Shown: positions 51,693-60,908, numbered from the stretch's first letter. The stretch is DNA of 64,000 bases from Microtetraspora fusca (GCF_001570365.1 NZ_BBYK01000038.1:562631-626630); one strand, 5' to 3'. The notes: generated by a model not told the origin, from the letters alone. Numbers and translations: made by a program.

Positions 51693-52115
51693 ATGTCCGA
51701 AGATCCATTCACTCCGCAAAATCCCGATCAGGTGCGGGCGCACCGCGTGTACGCCGCCCTCGCCCGCATCGCCGAACGGCACGCAGCGACGCGAGACCAG
51801 CGCGATCGTCAGGTCCATCCACAAGTCCTCGGCGCGCATGAGGCTGTCAGGCTGGTGTCGTTCCTCGCCGCGGGGACTGCACAGCACGACGACGACGAGC
51901 CGGAGGTCGACCAAGCCGACATCACCGCCGCACTCACCCTCATCCCGCTCGTGCGGGCCGAGATGGACCAGTTGGAGGCCGCCCTGCTGCTTATCGCACG
52001 AGGCCGTGGCCTCACTTGGCAGGAGATCGCCTTCGGGTTAGGGCTCGGTACCGCCCAGGCAGCCCAACAACGCTATGAACGGCTGGCCGGCCGTGTGGAG
52101 GCGAGCCAGGCGTAG
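51693..52115 (+). CDS. Small HTH DNA-binding protein
   Basis: A 140-residue protein of a type common in actinomycetes (SEDPFTPQNPDQVRAHRVYA start). A helix-turn-helix lies near the C-terminus: GLTWQEIAFGLGLGTAQAAQ followed by QRYERL. TTGACA with a possible -10 near 51681 makes the transcript almost leaderless at ATG 51693. Its target is unknown, perhaps its own gene. Confidence 0.7.
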   Translation: MSEDPFTPQNPDQVRAHRVYAALARIAERHAATRDQRDRQVHPQVLGAHEAVRLVSFLAAGTAQHDDDEPEVDQADITAALTLIPLVRAEMDQLEAALLLIARGRGLTWQEIAFGLGLGTAQAAQQRYERLAGRVEASQA

Positions 52116-52192
52116 TTTGCTTGGGCGATCAAGCGGCGGCGCTCCACGCCGCCTCGCGGCCCTACGTCCGCCCGCGGCCGGGCGTGTGCGTA

Positions 52193-52315
52193 CTCGTTGA
52201 TACCAAGGTCCCGCGCGACGCGCGAGACCGGTTTGCCGGTCTCCTTGACGATGCGCATCGCTCCAGCCCGAAACTCCGGATCAAAGCGGCGCCTCGTGGT
52301 ACCTGCCACGACCAA
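52193..52315 (-). mobile_element. IS3-family transposase OrfA fragment
   Basis: About 35 codons reading RRRFDPEFRAGAMRIVKETG then KPVSRVARDLGINE, the N-terminal helix-turn-helix of IS3-type OrfA. The fragment ends abruptly; no OrfB or terminal repeats are seen. Confidence 0.75.
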
Positions 52316-52727
52316 ACCTCTCCCGGTTCGGTCTCCACGCTAGGAGGGAAGCTCAGGGCGGATATCCACTGGTCGCATGGCTTCGATGCCTGTAGAACGC
52401 AAGTCTTTGGGAGTCCCCGTGGGAGCCGCCCGCACCCGGCTGAACGATCAGGAACCGAGTTGGACGGCCCTGAACGGCCAGATCGTTGACAACCAGTACG
52501 GTGAACGACTCTAAACAATCCTGGAGGTCGTTTGGGACCTACGGATCAGAAGGTGCGCGCCCGTTGCGTGCCCGTTCGGTTGGTGTCCCCCGTGGACCGT
52601 TCGACGAAGGCCGCCCGAATACGCACCGTCTCAGCGTCAAAGGCGGCGCTGCGCGCCGCCTCGCGGGCCCGCGCTTGCGGGCCGCCGCAGAATGTATGCC
52701 GAGCACAAAGTAGGCGAAACTCGTGAC
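52316..52727. other. Debris with arm-like repeat and integrase remnant F
   Basis: CGCGCCCGTTG/CGTGCCCGTTC at 52556-52577 is a varied tandem 11-mer. Next to it, minus-strand bases about 52585-52690 read AETVRIRAAFVERSTGD, the integrase segment just after box I. No complete gene. Confidence 0.5.
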
Positions 52728-53045
52728 ATGGCTGGACTGAGCCCCGGCTCTGCGGGGGAACTGACCGATCCCGACGGTCGCACCTGGCAAGTGCGGAGGC
52801 GCAAGCTTGACCCCAGGACTGTCCGAAGCCTGATGCGTCGCCGCGATGTTCCGGTATTGCTAGGCGAATCCGGCGGCTTTGACTTGCGGTGGGTCATAGA
52901 CGAGGATCGGGGCGCTCTGTCGGAGCTGGTACGCCGGAACTATGCATTCATGGTTGAGTCTGCGGCCTCTGACATCGTGTACATGGGCTACGAGTTCGGC
53001 GATGAAGCTGGGCAACGTCTGCTCTACATCGAGGAATGGTGCTGA
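52728..53045 (+). CDS. Hypothetical protein, 105 residues
   Basis: Not recognised. ATG 52728 begins MAGLSPGSAGELTDPDGRTW; the middle has RRRDVPVLLGESGGFDLRWV. No TM or signal. A soluble protein with mixed strands and helices, moderately acidic C-terminus (RLLYIEEWC). Confidence 0.55.
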   Translation: MAGLSPGSAGELTDPDGRTWQVRRRKLDPRTVRSLMRRRDVPVLLGESGGFDLRWVIDEDRGALSELVRRNYAFMVESAASDIVYMGYEFGDEAGQRLLYIEEWC

Positions 53046-53225
53046 GGCTCGGGGGGCTCGCGGGCATCCGCCGGCCGCGCCTCTCCCATCACGTGGGCTA
53101 GCGTTCTTGTGCCTTCCGCGGGGAACTCCGGCTCCGGATGATCACCAAGGCCTACTCATCATGGCCCGCCGTAGCGGGCTGAGGTAGGGGCCTGATCACC
53201 CCGCCCGCCATCCAGCTCGATCTTC

Positions 53226-53247
53226 CGTGCCCGTTACGTGCCCGATC
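53226..53247. repeat. Varied tandem 11-mer (arm-like)
   Basis: CGTGCCCGTTA then CGTGCCCGATC, preceded by CTCGATCTTC as at the true arm sites (GATCTTCG). Probably a decayed arm of another integrated unit. Confidence 0.45.
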
Positions 53248-53284
53248 CGTTTGGATCCCGCTCCAGGCAGATAGCCTTCTCCCC

Positions 53285-53410
53285 GTGGACGACCTTCGGC
53301 TCTGGAACAGCCAGGACCTCATCATCGGAGCTGTCCTCACCGCTTCACTGCTCGCATTGCCTACCGTCATGGTGACGGTGTTCTGGATACTGCGCCGCCG
53401 TAAGGACTGA
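53285..53410 (+). CDS. Small single-TM protein, leaderless
   Basis: GTG 53285 encodes 41 residues: a short acidic start, one TM helix (residues about 12-35) and a basic end ILRRRKD. TTGGAT (53251) and TAGCCT (53272) would place the transcript start at or next to the GTG, which explains the absence of a ribosome site. The function is unknown. Confidence 0.5.
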   Translation: MDDLRLWNSQDLIIGAVLTASLLALPTVMVTVFWILRRRKD

Positions 53411-53529
53411 TCACCAAGAGATGCCTCCGGCGGAGGCCTCCGGCTCCGGGGTGATCGCCCGCGCACGAAGGAGGACCGTAGGTGGTTGCGGAGGCTGATC
53501 GTCCGCCAACGTCGCCCAGGACAAGCCGA

Positions 53530-53645
53530 AGACCGAGAACCAGCTCACCCGTAGAGCGCTCGATGAAGGCCGCCCGGACGCCTACGGTCCCCGCATCGAG
53601 ATCGATGTCACTACGGCGGAGGCGCTCGCCTCAGCGCCTCCCTAC
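53530..53645 (-). pseudogene. Tyrosine integrase remnant G
   Basis: Reads ALRRSDIDLDAGTVGVRAAF then IERSTGELVLG, joining the end of remnant E to the start of remnant A in the ancestral protein. No other part is present. Confidence 0.7.
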
Positions 53646-53692
53646 GGCCCGAGCTACCCGCCGCATGAGCAAGTGCCGTGTGGCCTCGTCCG

Positions 53693-54220
53693 TCAGCGGT
53701 TGAGCCCCTTGCGGTAGCGCAACTTCCTGATTGGCAGGACGTCACTGCGGTCAACGACGAGCGCACCATCGTGATGCCAGCCATTTCGCTCGTAGAAGGA
53801 GCGTGCTCGCGTGTTTCCTTCGAGGACCCAGAGGGTTGCCTCGGCATATCCGGCCGACGACATTGCGCCAAGGACGGCGATGATCAACGCTTTGCCCACA
53901 CCGGTGCCCCAGACCTCGGGGAGCGTGTAGATCGAGCCGATCATGCCCACCTGCACGGAGTCGTCGTCCTCGTCGTCGGTGGGATAGAAACGCGAGTATC
54001 CAACAACGCGGTCCGTCTGCTCGACGAGCAAGGTGCCTGCCCGCGCGCCCTCGAAATGGGTCAGCAGGCCTTCCCACGTCTTCGCCAGCGTCTCGTGGTC
54101 GAGACCGTCCAGGTAATCGTCCGACAGAAGCCCACGGAAGGCCGCATGCCATGATGCCCTCTGGACCCTGGCCAGGACCGGGGCATCTTGCTGCGTGGCG
54201 AGTCTGATTCGATCCGTCAT
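53693..54220 (-). CDS. GNAT-family N-acetyltransferase
   Basis: A 175-residue GNAT protein. The acetyl-CoA loop is LPEVWGTGVGKALI (residues about 99-112) and SFYERNGWHHDG lies near the C-terminus. ATG 54220. The acceptor is unknown. Single gene with unrelated neighbours. Confidence 0.85.
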   Translation of the reverse strand: MTDRIRLATQQDAPVLARVQRASWHAAFRGLLSDDYLDGLDHETLAKTWEGLLTHFEGARAGTLLVEQTDRVVGYSRFYPTDDEDDDSVQVGMIGSIYTLPEVWGTGVGKALIIAVLGAMSSAGYAEATLWVLEGNTRARSFYERNGWHHDGALVVDRSDVLPIRKLRYRKGLNR

Positions 54221-54452
54221 GTGATCTTCTCCATGGCGTCGTCTCTTCGTGAAGGTAGGGGCCTGACTCCTGTCCCCCGTCGACCCGGGACAAGCCGAGC
54301 AGACCAGAGCCAGGGGTCAAGGTCGTTCGTCCGTGGGCGCTCCACCTTGCCCCCTGGCCCTGTCCTGCTGCCCCTGCGGGCGGGTTGACGGCATACGGAA
54401 TGACCAGTCGGGCGGTCGTATGCGTGGGCACATAACCGTAGACACTGACAGC
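54221..54452. other. Intergenic, nothing recognised
   Basis: No gene or repeat identified; short open stretches only. Confidence 0.3.
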
Positions 54453-54748
54453 GTGAACGATCATCCTGACGTGGCCGCACCTCCCCCACTCGCCCCTCCG
54501 TATCTGGCCGCGACTACAGAGCCGCGCGATCATGGCCCCTGGATCACCGACTGACCGTCCGGACATACGACAACGGGGTCGTAATCGGGGGAGACAAGAT
54601 CGCACTTCGCTCTCTTGCTGAACTTCTTCTCACACTTTCCGAGTCCGATACACCCTTGAGCGCGCACTTCCATCTAGAAGTATCAGCAGGACAACTAACG
54701 CCTGGTTCGGTGAACCTCGTGCTCGATCACGCTGAATGGAACCAGTGA
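54453..54748 (+). pseudogene. Small Imm32-like protein gene, frameshifted
   Basis: GTG 54453 gives 33 residues ending in DHGPWITD then TGA. One base earlier in phase, LTVRTYDNGVVIGGDKIALR and LAELLLTLSESDTPLSAHFH continue to a stop at 54748. The downstream part has no start of its own. The joined protein (about 98 residues) resembles small Streptomyces proteins of the Imm32 type; a one-base deletion near 54550 explains the break. Confidence 0.6.
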
Positions 54749-54752
54749 CCGT

Positions 54753-54774
54753 CGGGCCATTAGCGGGCGATTAG
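54753..54774. repeat. Tandem 11-mer, right-arm type, without scar
   Basis: CGGGCCATTAG then CGGGCGATTAG, followed by GCAGGGTGACGAGGGGTCAA exactly as at 47351. No tRNA scar follows, so this end lost its core. Confidence 0.6.
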
Positions 54775-54818
54775 GCAGGGTGACGAGGGGTCAACCACGC
54801 TCACTCCCGCCCCGAGGC

Positions 54819-55196
54819 TCACCTCAGCCGGGTGTGCAGGAGGCAGAATTCGTTGCCTTCCGGGTCGGCCAGGACGTGCCAGTTCTCGGTGCCGGTCTGG
54901 CCGACGTCGACGGGCTTGGCGCCGAGAGCGAGCAGCCGCTCCAGCTCGGCGTCCTGGTCGCGGTCGGTGGGGTTGACGTCGATGTGCAGTCGGAGCTTCC
55001 CGGTCCGCGGGTCGCTGCTGGGGCTGAGGACGAGGGTGGGCTGCAGGCCGCCGAAGCCGGCGTCAGGCGGCCCGATCTCGATGCTTCCGTCGTCCTCCCG
55101 GCCGAGTTCGACGTAGCCGAGAACCTCGCTCCAGAATGCGGCGAGCCGGTCGGGGTCGGCGGCGTCGATGACCAGCTCACTGATGCGGCATGCCAT
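54819..55196 (-). CDS. VOC-family (glyoxalase-like) protein
   Basis: A 125-residue vicinal-oxygen-chelate protein of the Glyoxalase_6 type: ISELVIDAADPDRLAAFWSE at the start, LHIDVNPTDRDQDAE in the middle and LADPEGNEFCLL at the end supplying a metal-site Glu. ATG 55196. The substrate is unknown. Confidence 0.85.
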   Translation of the reverse strand: MACRISELVIDAADPDRLAAFWSEVLGYVELGREDDGSIEIGPPDAGFGGLQPTLVLSPSSDPRTGKLRLHIDVNPTDRDQDAELERLLALGAKPVDVGQTGTENWHVLADPEGNEFCLLHTRLR

Positions 55197-55463
55197 GCCC
55201 GACAGTGTACGTAGACAACCCTAGAATCGATCATCGTCCGGCCGCTGTCGCTTCGCGATGGGCCGACGGCATACGGGATGCGGGCATACGGGATGCGCTG
55301 AGGGGAAAACGTGCGGGCCGCACTCGCGCGAAACGTCGTAGGGACTATGGACGCGATCGCCGAACACGCGGACGCCGCCGAACTCCACGTGCTGAAGAAC
55401 CCCCGCGGAGTCGAGCGGTTCCTCGCCCGGGCGAACGAGGCCTTGCCTCGGCCCTGGGTCGTG

Positions 55464-55493
55464 TCTGACAAATCAAGCCCTGCTGCGCGCGGC
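55464..55493. repeat. REP-like repeat, copy 2 (truncated)
   Basis: TCTGACAAATCAAGCCCTGC and the next ten bases match copy 1 (37056) at nearly all positions; the right arm of the palindrome is missing, replaced by integrase debris. Confidence 0.5.
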
Positions 55494-55504
55494 CCAGACG
55501 GCGC

Positions 55505-55680
55505 CTCGCTGCGTTGTCGTCGCCCTCGTCGTTATCGCGCCCGATGACCTGTCGCTCAATCGCGACGTGATCCCCTTGTCCGCGCCGCGTACGGCGTCCT
55601 GATAGATCATCGCGGCCCTGACGTTGTCGTGCCCCATCCGGGCCACCCGGTCCTGGAGCCCAGCGCCCGACCCGGGGGAG
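55505..55680 (-). pseudogene. Tyrosine integrase remnant H
   Basis: Reads GAGLQDRVARMGHDNVRAAM then IYQDAVRGADKG, keeping the catalytic Tyr, followed by a frameshifted acidic tail (DNDEGDDN). Matches the last 60 codons of remnant A. Confidence 0.72.
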
Positions 55681-55743
55681 CATTGCGCCTGCGGGTCAAA
55701 GGTGAGAACGAGTGAGTGGCTCGGCGAAGCCTAGACTTGCGCC

Positions 55744-58700
55744 ATGCCGATCCACCTGAGCCTGCTCGACGGTGTGCGGTGGCGGGGGCAGCCGGTGGTC
55801 GGCGAAAGGTCTCAGGCGCTGCTCGCAGCCCTCGCACTCGCCTGCCGCACCGTGAACGCGGACCGGCTCGTCGCGGACGTGTGGGGGGACGACGAACCGG
55901 CCAATCCAGCGAAAGCGCTGCAGGTCCTGGTGTCTCGGACCAGGTCGGTCGTGGGGTCGGAGGCGCTGGTCACGGAAGGGGGCGGCTACCGGCTCGAGGT
56001 TCCGCCCGGCCGGATCGACGCCGGCCGGCTGCACGATCTGGCGGGCCGGGCGTGGGCGCTGCTCGTCGAGAATCCGGCCGCGGGGGCCGCGGCGGCGGAG
56101 GAGGCGCTCGCGCTGGGCGTCGGGGCGCTGCCACCGGAGGGCGCCGGCCCGCTGGCCGAGGTGCGCCGGCGCGCAGAACGCGACCTGACGTACGCGCGGC
56201 TCGTGCTCGCCCGGGCCCGGAGCCGGAGCGGCGACCACGGCCCCGCCCTACCCGGGCTCGAGGAGGCCGTGCGCGTCCACCCCGAGGACGAGGGGCTGCT
56301 CGCCGACCTCCTGCGCAGCGAGGCGGCGGTGCGCGGGACGGGCGCCGCGCTGGACCGCTTCGAGCGCTACCGGTCGGACCTGCGTGAGCGGGTCGGCGCC
56401 GACGTCGGCACGGAGCTGCGGCGGGTCCACCAGGAGCTGCTGGCGCTCGACAGCCCCGTACGTGTCGGCGTGCGGTTCGACACGACCCCGCTGCTCGGCC
56501 GCGACGACGACCTCCGACAGGTACGGGCGCTGCTCGCCGCCTCCCGGGTGGTCTCGGTCCTCGGCCCGGGCGGGCTCGGCAAGACCCGGCTCGGCCATGC
56601 CGTCGCCCGCGAGGCCCCGCAGCCGGTGGTGCACTTCGTCGAGCTGGTCGGCGTGACCGCGCCCGAGGACCTGGTCGGCGAGGTCGGGTCGGCGCTCGGC
56701 GTCCGCGACTCGGTGACCGGGCGCCGCACGCTCACCCCGCAGCAGCGCGCCGATGTCCGCGCCCGGATCGCCCAGCAGCTCGACTTGGCCCCGACGCTGC
56801 TGGTGCTCGACAACTGTGAGCATCTGGTGGAGGCGGTCGCCGACCTGGTCGCCTATCTGACCGCGACCACGCGGGAGCTCCGCGTCCTCACCACGACCCG
56901 CTCGCCGCTGGCGATCGCCGCCGAACGCGTCTACCCGCTGCCCCAACTGGGAACCGGCGACGCCGTCGAGCTGTTCCGCGACCGCGCGACCGCGGCCCGG
57001 CCCGGCGTACGCCTCGACGAGGAGGACGTGCGCGCCGTCGTGGCCCGCCTGGACGGCCTTCCGCTCGCGATCGAACTGGCCGCCGCGAAGGTGAGGGTGA
57101 TGTCACCGGTCGAGATCGCCCGCCGGCTGGAAGACAGGTTCGCGCTGCTGCGCGGCGGCGACCGGAGCGCGCCCTCACGGCACCAGACGCTGCTCGCGGT
57201 GATCGACTGGTCCTGGAACCTTCTCGGTGAGCGGCAGCGCCGCGCCCTGCGCCGCCTCGCGGCCTTCCCGGACGGCTTCGCCCTCGACGCGGCGGAGGAG
57301 GTGCTCGGCGGTGACGCTCTCGGCGACGTCGAGGAGCTCGTGGAGCAGTCCCTGCTCACCGTCGTGGAGACGGCCGACGGCGTCCGGTACCGCATGCTGG
57401 AGACGGTGCGCGAGTTCGGCCGGGTGCGGCTGGCCGCGGCCGGCGAGACCGCCGAGGCGCGGGCCGCCGTGCGCGCGTGGGCCGTCGGTTACGCCGACCG
57501 GCACGGTGTGCGGCTGTACTCGCCGGAGCAGGTCGACGCGGTGGACCGGCTGCGTTCGGAGGAGACGAACCTCGCGGACATCCTGCGCGAGGCTCTCGCC
57601 GACCCCGACCCGGAAGCGGTGGTGGTGCTGTTCTCCGCTCTGGGCGGCTACTGGACGATCCGCGGAGAGCATCCGCGCGGCATCGTCCTCACCCCGGCCC
57701 TCACCGCCGCGCTGACCGGCTGGACACCACCGCTCCGGCTCCTCGACCGCACCCGGGTGGCCCTGAGCATGGCGCTGTTCACCACCGTCATCGTCTCCTC
57801 CGAAGAGATCGGGGGGCTGGCACAGATGTTGTCCGCGCTGGGCGCCGACTCGGCGAACCCGGGCGTCCGGGCGCTGGTGACCGCGCTGCTCACCACGGTG
57901 GCGGACCCCGAGAACGGCTTCGACACGCTGATCGCCGATCCCGACCCCGTGATCCGCCAGATCGCGCTGCACTGGCTGAGCCATGGCCGGGAGAACGTCG
58001 GCGACCCGGTCGGCGCGATCGAAGCGGCCCGGGCCTCCCTCCAGCTCGTCGGTGACGACGGCGGTCCCTGGCTCCGGGCGGTGCTGCACACCCAGCTGGC
58101 CGGTCTGTACGCGCACGTCGGTGACTCCGCGTCGGCCTCCGGGCATGCCGCCGAGGCGCTCCCCGTGCTCGAACGCCTCGGGGCGGTGGACGACGCCATC
58201 CAGCTCCGCGCCGCCCTCGCCATGGCGGCGCTCACTGAGGGGCGCCGCGACGAGGCCTCGCGGATGATCGACGACCTGGAGGCGCTCGTTTCCGAGGGCA
58301 CCTACGGCGCGGTCCTGTCGGTCGCCGTCGGCAGAGCCCAGCTGGCCCTCGTCGACGGCGACATCGCCGAGGGACTGCGGCAGCACCGCCAGACCGCCGA
58401 GATGCTCCGGAACCTGCGCGTCCCGGGCACGCCGGACGGTTTCACAACGTGGACCCTCCTGGGCGAGGCCATCGCGCTCTCGGCGTTCGCGCAGTACGGC
58501 GAGGGCGACGACGGCGTGGACCTCTTCGAGTCGCTGCGAACCAAGGTCCGGCTCACCTTCGACCTGGACCACACGTTCAGGGACTACCCGGTGGTGGGGA
58601 TGGTGCTCGCCGGGCTGGGCATCTGGGGCCTGCTGAAGGGGGCGCTGCCCGCCGAGGAGGCCGTCCGGCTGCTCGTGTTCGCCGACCGGTTCGCCTACAA

Positions 58701-58854
58701 CCAATTCACCCCGACGATCCAGTGGTCGGTACTGTCCGCGCACGCCGAACGGATCGCCCCCGGCGTCATTTCGCGGATCGAGGACGAATACGGCGAACGA
58801 CGCGGCCCCGACCTGCTGGCCGAGGCCCGTACCGTCCTGGGGCGAGTCATCTGA
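55744..58854 (+). CDS. AfsR/SARP-type regulator with NB-ARC and TPR regions
   Basis: A 1036-residue transcriptional activator. An OmpR-like winged helix (residues about 1-90) and BTAD domain (about 95-240) are followed by an NTPase with Walker A VLGPGGLGKTRL near 276-287 and Walker B TLLVLDNCEHL. TPR-like helices fill the C-terminal 400 residues. TAGACT seven bases before ATG 55744 suggests a leaderless transcript. It may control the convergent DrrAB exporter; no biosynthetic cluster is visible. Confidence 0.9.
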   Translation: MPIHLSLLDGVRWRGQPVVGERSQALLAALALACRTVNADRLVADVWGDDEPANPAKALQVLVSRTRSVVGSEALVTEGGGYRLEVPPGRIDAGRLHDLAGRAWALLVENPAAGAAAAEEALALGVGALPPEGAGPLAEVRRRAERDLTYARLVLARARSRSGDHGPALPGLEEAVRVHPEDEGLLADLLRSEAAVRGTGAALDRFERYRSDLRERVGADVGTELRRVHQELLALDSPVRVGVRFDTTPLLGRDDDLRQVRALLAASRVVSVLGPGGLGKTRLGHAVAREAPQPVVHFVELVGVTAPEDLVGEVGSALGVRDSVTGRRTLTPQQRADVRARIAQQLDLAPTLLVLDNCEHLVEAVADLVAYLTATTRELRVLTTTRSPLAIAAERVYPLPQLGTGDAVELFRDRATAARPGVRLDEEDVRAVVARLDGLPLAIELAAAKVRVMSPVEIARRLEDRFALLRGGDRSAPSRHQTLLAVIDWSWNLLGERQRRALRRLAAFPDGFALDAAEEVLGGDALGDVEELVEQSLLTVVETADGVRYRMLETVREFGRVRLAAAGETAEARAAVRAWAVGYADRHGVRLYSPEQVDAVDRLRSEETNLADILREALADPDPEAVVVLFSALGGYWTIRGEHPRGIVLTPALTAALTGWTPPLRLLDRTRVALSMALFTTVIVSSEEIGGLAQMLSALGADSANPGVRALVTALLTTVADPENGFDTLIADPDPVIRQIALHWLSHGRENVGDPVGAIEAARASLQLVGDDGGPWLRAVLHTQLAGLYAHVGDSASASGHAAEALPVLERLGAVDDAIQLRAALAMAALTEGRRDEASRMIDDLEALVSEGTYGAVLSVAVGRAQLALVDGDIAEGLRQHRQTAEMLRNLRVPGTPDGFTTWTLLGEAIALSAFAQYGEGDDGVDLFESLRTKVRLTFDLDHTFRDYPVVGMVLAGLGIWGLLKGALPAEEAVRLLVFADRFAYNQFTPTIQWSVLSAHAERIAPGVISRIEDEYGERRGPDLLAEARTVLGRVI

Positions 58855-58860
58855 CACCGT

Positions 58861-59712
58861 CTACATCTTGCGGGAGTACGAGCGGACCGCCAGTGGAGCG
58901 AAGATCGCGACGACGGCCACGCAGCCGATGACCGCCCAGCCGACCTCGGCCGTCACGGCCCCGTCGTTGAACAGGTCGCGCACCGCGGAGACGACGTGCG
59001 ACACCGGGTTGACCTTCACGAACGCCTGCAGCCACCCGGGCAGCGTCTCGGCGGGGACGAAGGCGTTGGACAGGAACGTGAGCGGGAACATGATCATCAT
59101 CGAGATGCCCTGGACGCTCTGCGCGGAACGCGCCATCGTGCCCAGCCAGGTGAAGATCCACGCCAGTGACCAACCTGAGATCACAGTGAGTGCGACGCCC
59201 CCGACGCAGCCCAGCACACCGCCGCCGGGACGATAACCGATGGCCAGGCCGCTGGCGAGCGTCAGCACCGACGCGATGCCGTACCGGATCAGGTCGGCGA
59301 TCATCGGCCCGGCCAGGGGGGCGATCCTCGCGATCGGCAGGGACTTGAAGCGGTCGAACACCCCCTTGTCCATGTCTTCGCGCAACTGCACGCCGGTCGC
59401 CATGCAGACGGTCAGGGCCGTCTGGGCGAGGATGCCGGGGATCAGTACCGGGAGGTAGTCCGACACGCTGCCGGAGATCGCGCCGCCGAAGATGAACGCG
59501 AACATCGCGGTGAACAGCAAAGGCTGGATGAGGACGTCGAAGAACTGCTCGGGCTTGCGGCGCATCTTCTTCAGGGCTCGCCGCGCCATCGCCAGGATCT
59601 GGATCCAGGTCTCCTGGACGGAACTGCGGGACGTGGTGCGGGCGACCGCGGCGGACGGATCGACGCGCCGAGGGTTGTGGGTGGTCGCGGTCATGGTGCT
59701 CGTGGTGGTCAT
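58861..59712 (-). CDS. ABC-2 permease, DrrB-like
   Basis: A 283-residue ABC-2 type permease with six TM helices and the family signature NAFVPAETLPGWLQAFVKVN before the last helices. It pairs with the overlapping DrrA-type ATPase to export a hydrophobic compound. ATG 59712 overlaps the ATPase stop by 4 bases. It ends 6 bases from the convergent SARP gene. Confidence 0.9.
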   Translation of the reverse strand: MTTTSTMTATTHNPRRVDPSAAVARTTSRSSVQETWIQILAMARRALKKMRRKPEQFFDVLIQPLLFTAMFAFIFGGAISGSVSDYLPVLIPGILAQTALTVCMATGVQLREDMDKGVFDRFKSLPIARIAPLAGPMIADLIRYGIASVLTLASGLAIGYRPGGGVLGCVGGVALTVISGWSLAWIFTWLGTMARSAQSVQGISMMIMFPLTFLSNAFVPAETLPGWLQAFVKVNPVSHVVSAVRDLFNDGAVTAEVGWAVIGCVAVVAIFAPLAVRSYSRKM

Positions 59713-60680
59713 CGGGCCGCCTCCATCTGGGGTTCGTCGTCGGCGCCGTGGCCGGTCAGCGCCAGGAAGACCTCGTCCAGCGTCGGTTTGGCGACGCTCA
59801 CCGAGGAGATGCCGAGGCCTGCTTCCCGCAGGCCGATCAGGACGTCCGCGGCCCGGTTGGGATCGGGGAGGGGGATGTTCATGCGTCCTGATTCCGGGGT
59901 CAGGACCGGCTCCTCGCCCAGCAGTCGGCGGACGACGTTCGCGGCCAGGGCGATGTCGGAGCCGTCGGCGAGGCTGAGCTGCAGGGTCGAGTCGCCGACC
60001 TGGGTCTTCAGGGCGTCGGGGGTGTCCTCGGCGACCTTTCGGCCTCGGTCGATCACGGCTACGCGGTCGGCCAGCTGGTCGGCCTCGTCCAGGTACTGGG
60101 TGGTGAGGAGGATCGTGGAGCCGTCGGTGACCAGCTCGCGGATGGTGTCCCACATCTGGCCCCGGGTTCTTGGATCGAGACCGGTCGTGGGCTCGTCCAG
60201 GAAGATCAGGGGCGGGCGGGTGATCAGGCTTGACGCGAGATCCAGGCGGCGGCGCATGCCACCGCTGAACTGCGACAGGGGACGGTCGGCCGCCTCCTGG
60301 AGGCCGAAGCGTTCGAGTAGCTCGCCGGCGATGGCCTTGGCCCGGGTGCCGGGCAGGCCTTGTAGACGGGCGAACAGCCAGAGGTTCTCCCGGGCGGTCA
60401 GGTCCTCGTCCACCGAGGCGTACTGGCCGGTGACGCCTACCAGCTGTCGGATGCGGTGGGGTTCCCGCCGGACGTCGACGCCGAAGATCTCCGCGTGGCC
60501 GCCGTCGATCGGGAGCAGGGTGGCGAGCATCCGGAGCGTGGTGGTCTTACCTGCTCCGTTGGGGCCCAGGACTCCGAAGATCTCGCCTTGCCGTACGTGA
60601 AGATCGATTTCATCCACGGCCCGGAAGTCTCCGAAGTTCTTGACCAGACTCTCGGCCCGGACGGCACTGAGGTCCGCCAT
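59709..60680 (-). CDS. Daunorubicin-resistance-type ABC ATPase, DrrA-like
   Basis: A 323-residue ATPase: Walker A GPNGAGKTTT, Q-loop, signature LSQFSGGMRRRLDLA, Walker B LIFLDEPTTGLD, and the DrrA-type C-terminal extension (residues about 230-323). With DrrB it forms an efflux pump. ATG 60680. First gene of the pair. Confidence 0.92.
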   Translation of the reverse strand: MADLSAVRAESLVKNFGDFRAVDEIDLHVRQGEIFGVLGPNGAGKTTTLRMLATLLPIDGGHAEIFGVDVRREPHRIRQLVGVTGQYASVDEDLTARENLWLFARLQGLPGTRAKAIAGELLERFGLQEAADRPLSQFSGGMRRRLDLASSLITRPPLIFLDEPTTGLDPRTRGQMWDTIRELVTDGSTILLTTQYLDEADQLADRVAVIDRGRKVAEDTPDALKTQVGDSTLQLSLADGSDIALAANVVRRLLGEEPVLTPESGRMNIPLPDPNRAADVLIGLREAGLGISSVSVAKPTLDEVFLALTGHGADDEPQMEAAR

Positions 60681-60908
60681 GACGCGTCTCCTCTCTCCGC
60701 CGGGTACCTCCCGGCGTCCGAGGAGAGCTTCCGCGTTGTCGGCTTCATCGCGGCTTCACGGTGGTTTCGCCTCCGATCTGCCGGTTTCACCCGCGGCCCT
60801 CATCGCGGTCGGCCCGCCCCACCCGGTTCCGCATCGAAAGAGGTGAACCATGGTCACTAGGACCGGCACTCTGCCCAGCTCAGCGCCCTATCAGGACGTG
60901 ATCGATGC

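Larger units (their letters stand above)
55197..55743. other. Intergenic debris, REP copy 2 and integrase remnant H
   Basis: Plus-strand bases 55311-55460 read ELHVLKNPRGVERFLARANE, a plausible gene start that then runs into the REP copy and stops making sense. The REP copy is at 55464 and the integrase remnant at 55505-55680. Confidence 0.45.

Noticed and set aside
55311..55547. Plus-strand 78-codon gene
   Set aside because: The first ~50 codons look protein-like, but it runs into the REP copy and integrase debris; treated as debris.
55744..60680. Antibiotic biosynthesis cluster around the SARP gene and DrrAB
   Set aside because: No polyketide, peptide, terpene or tailoring enzyme genes are adjacent; the regulator and exporter stand alone here.
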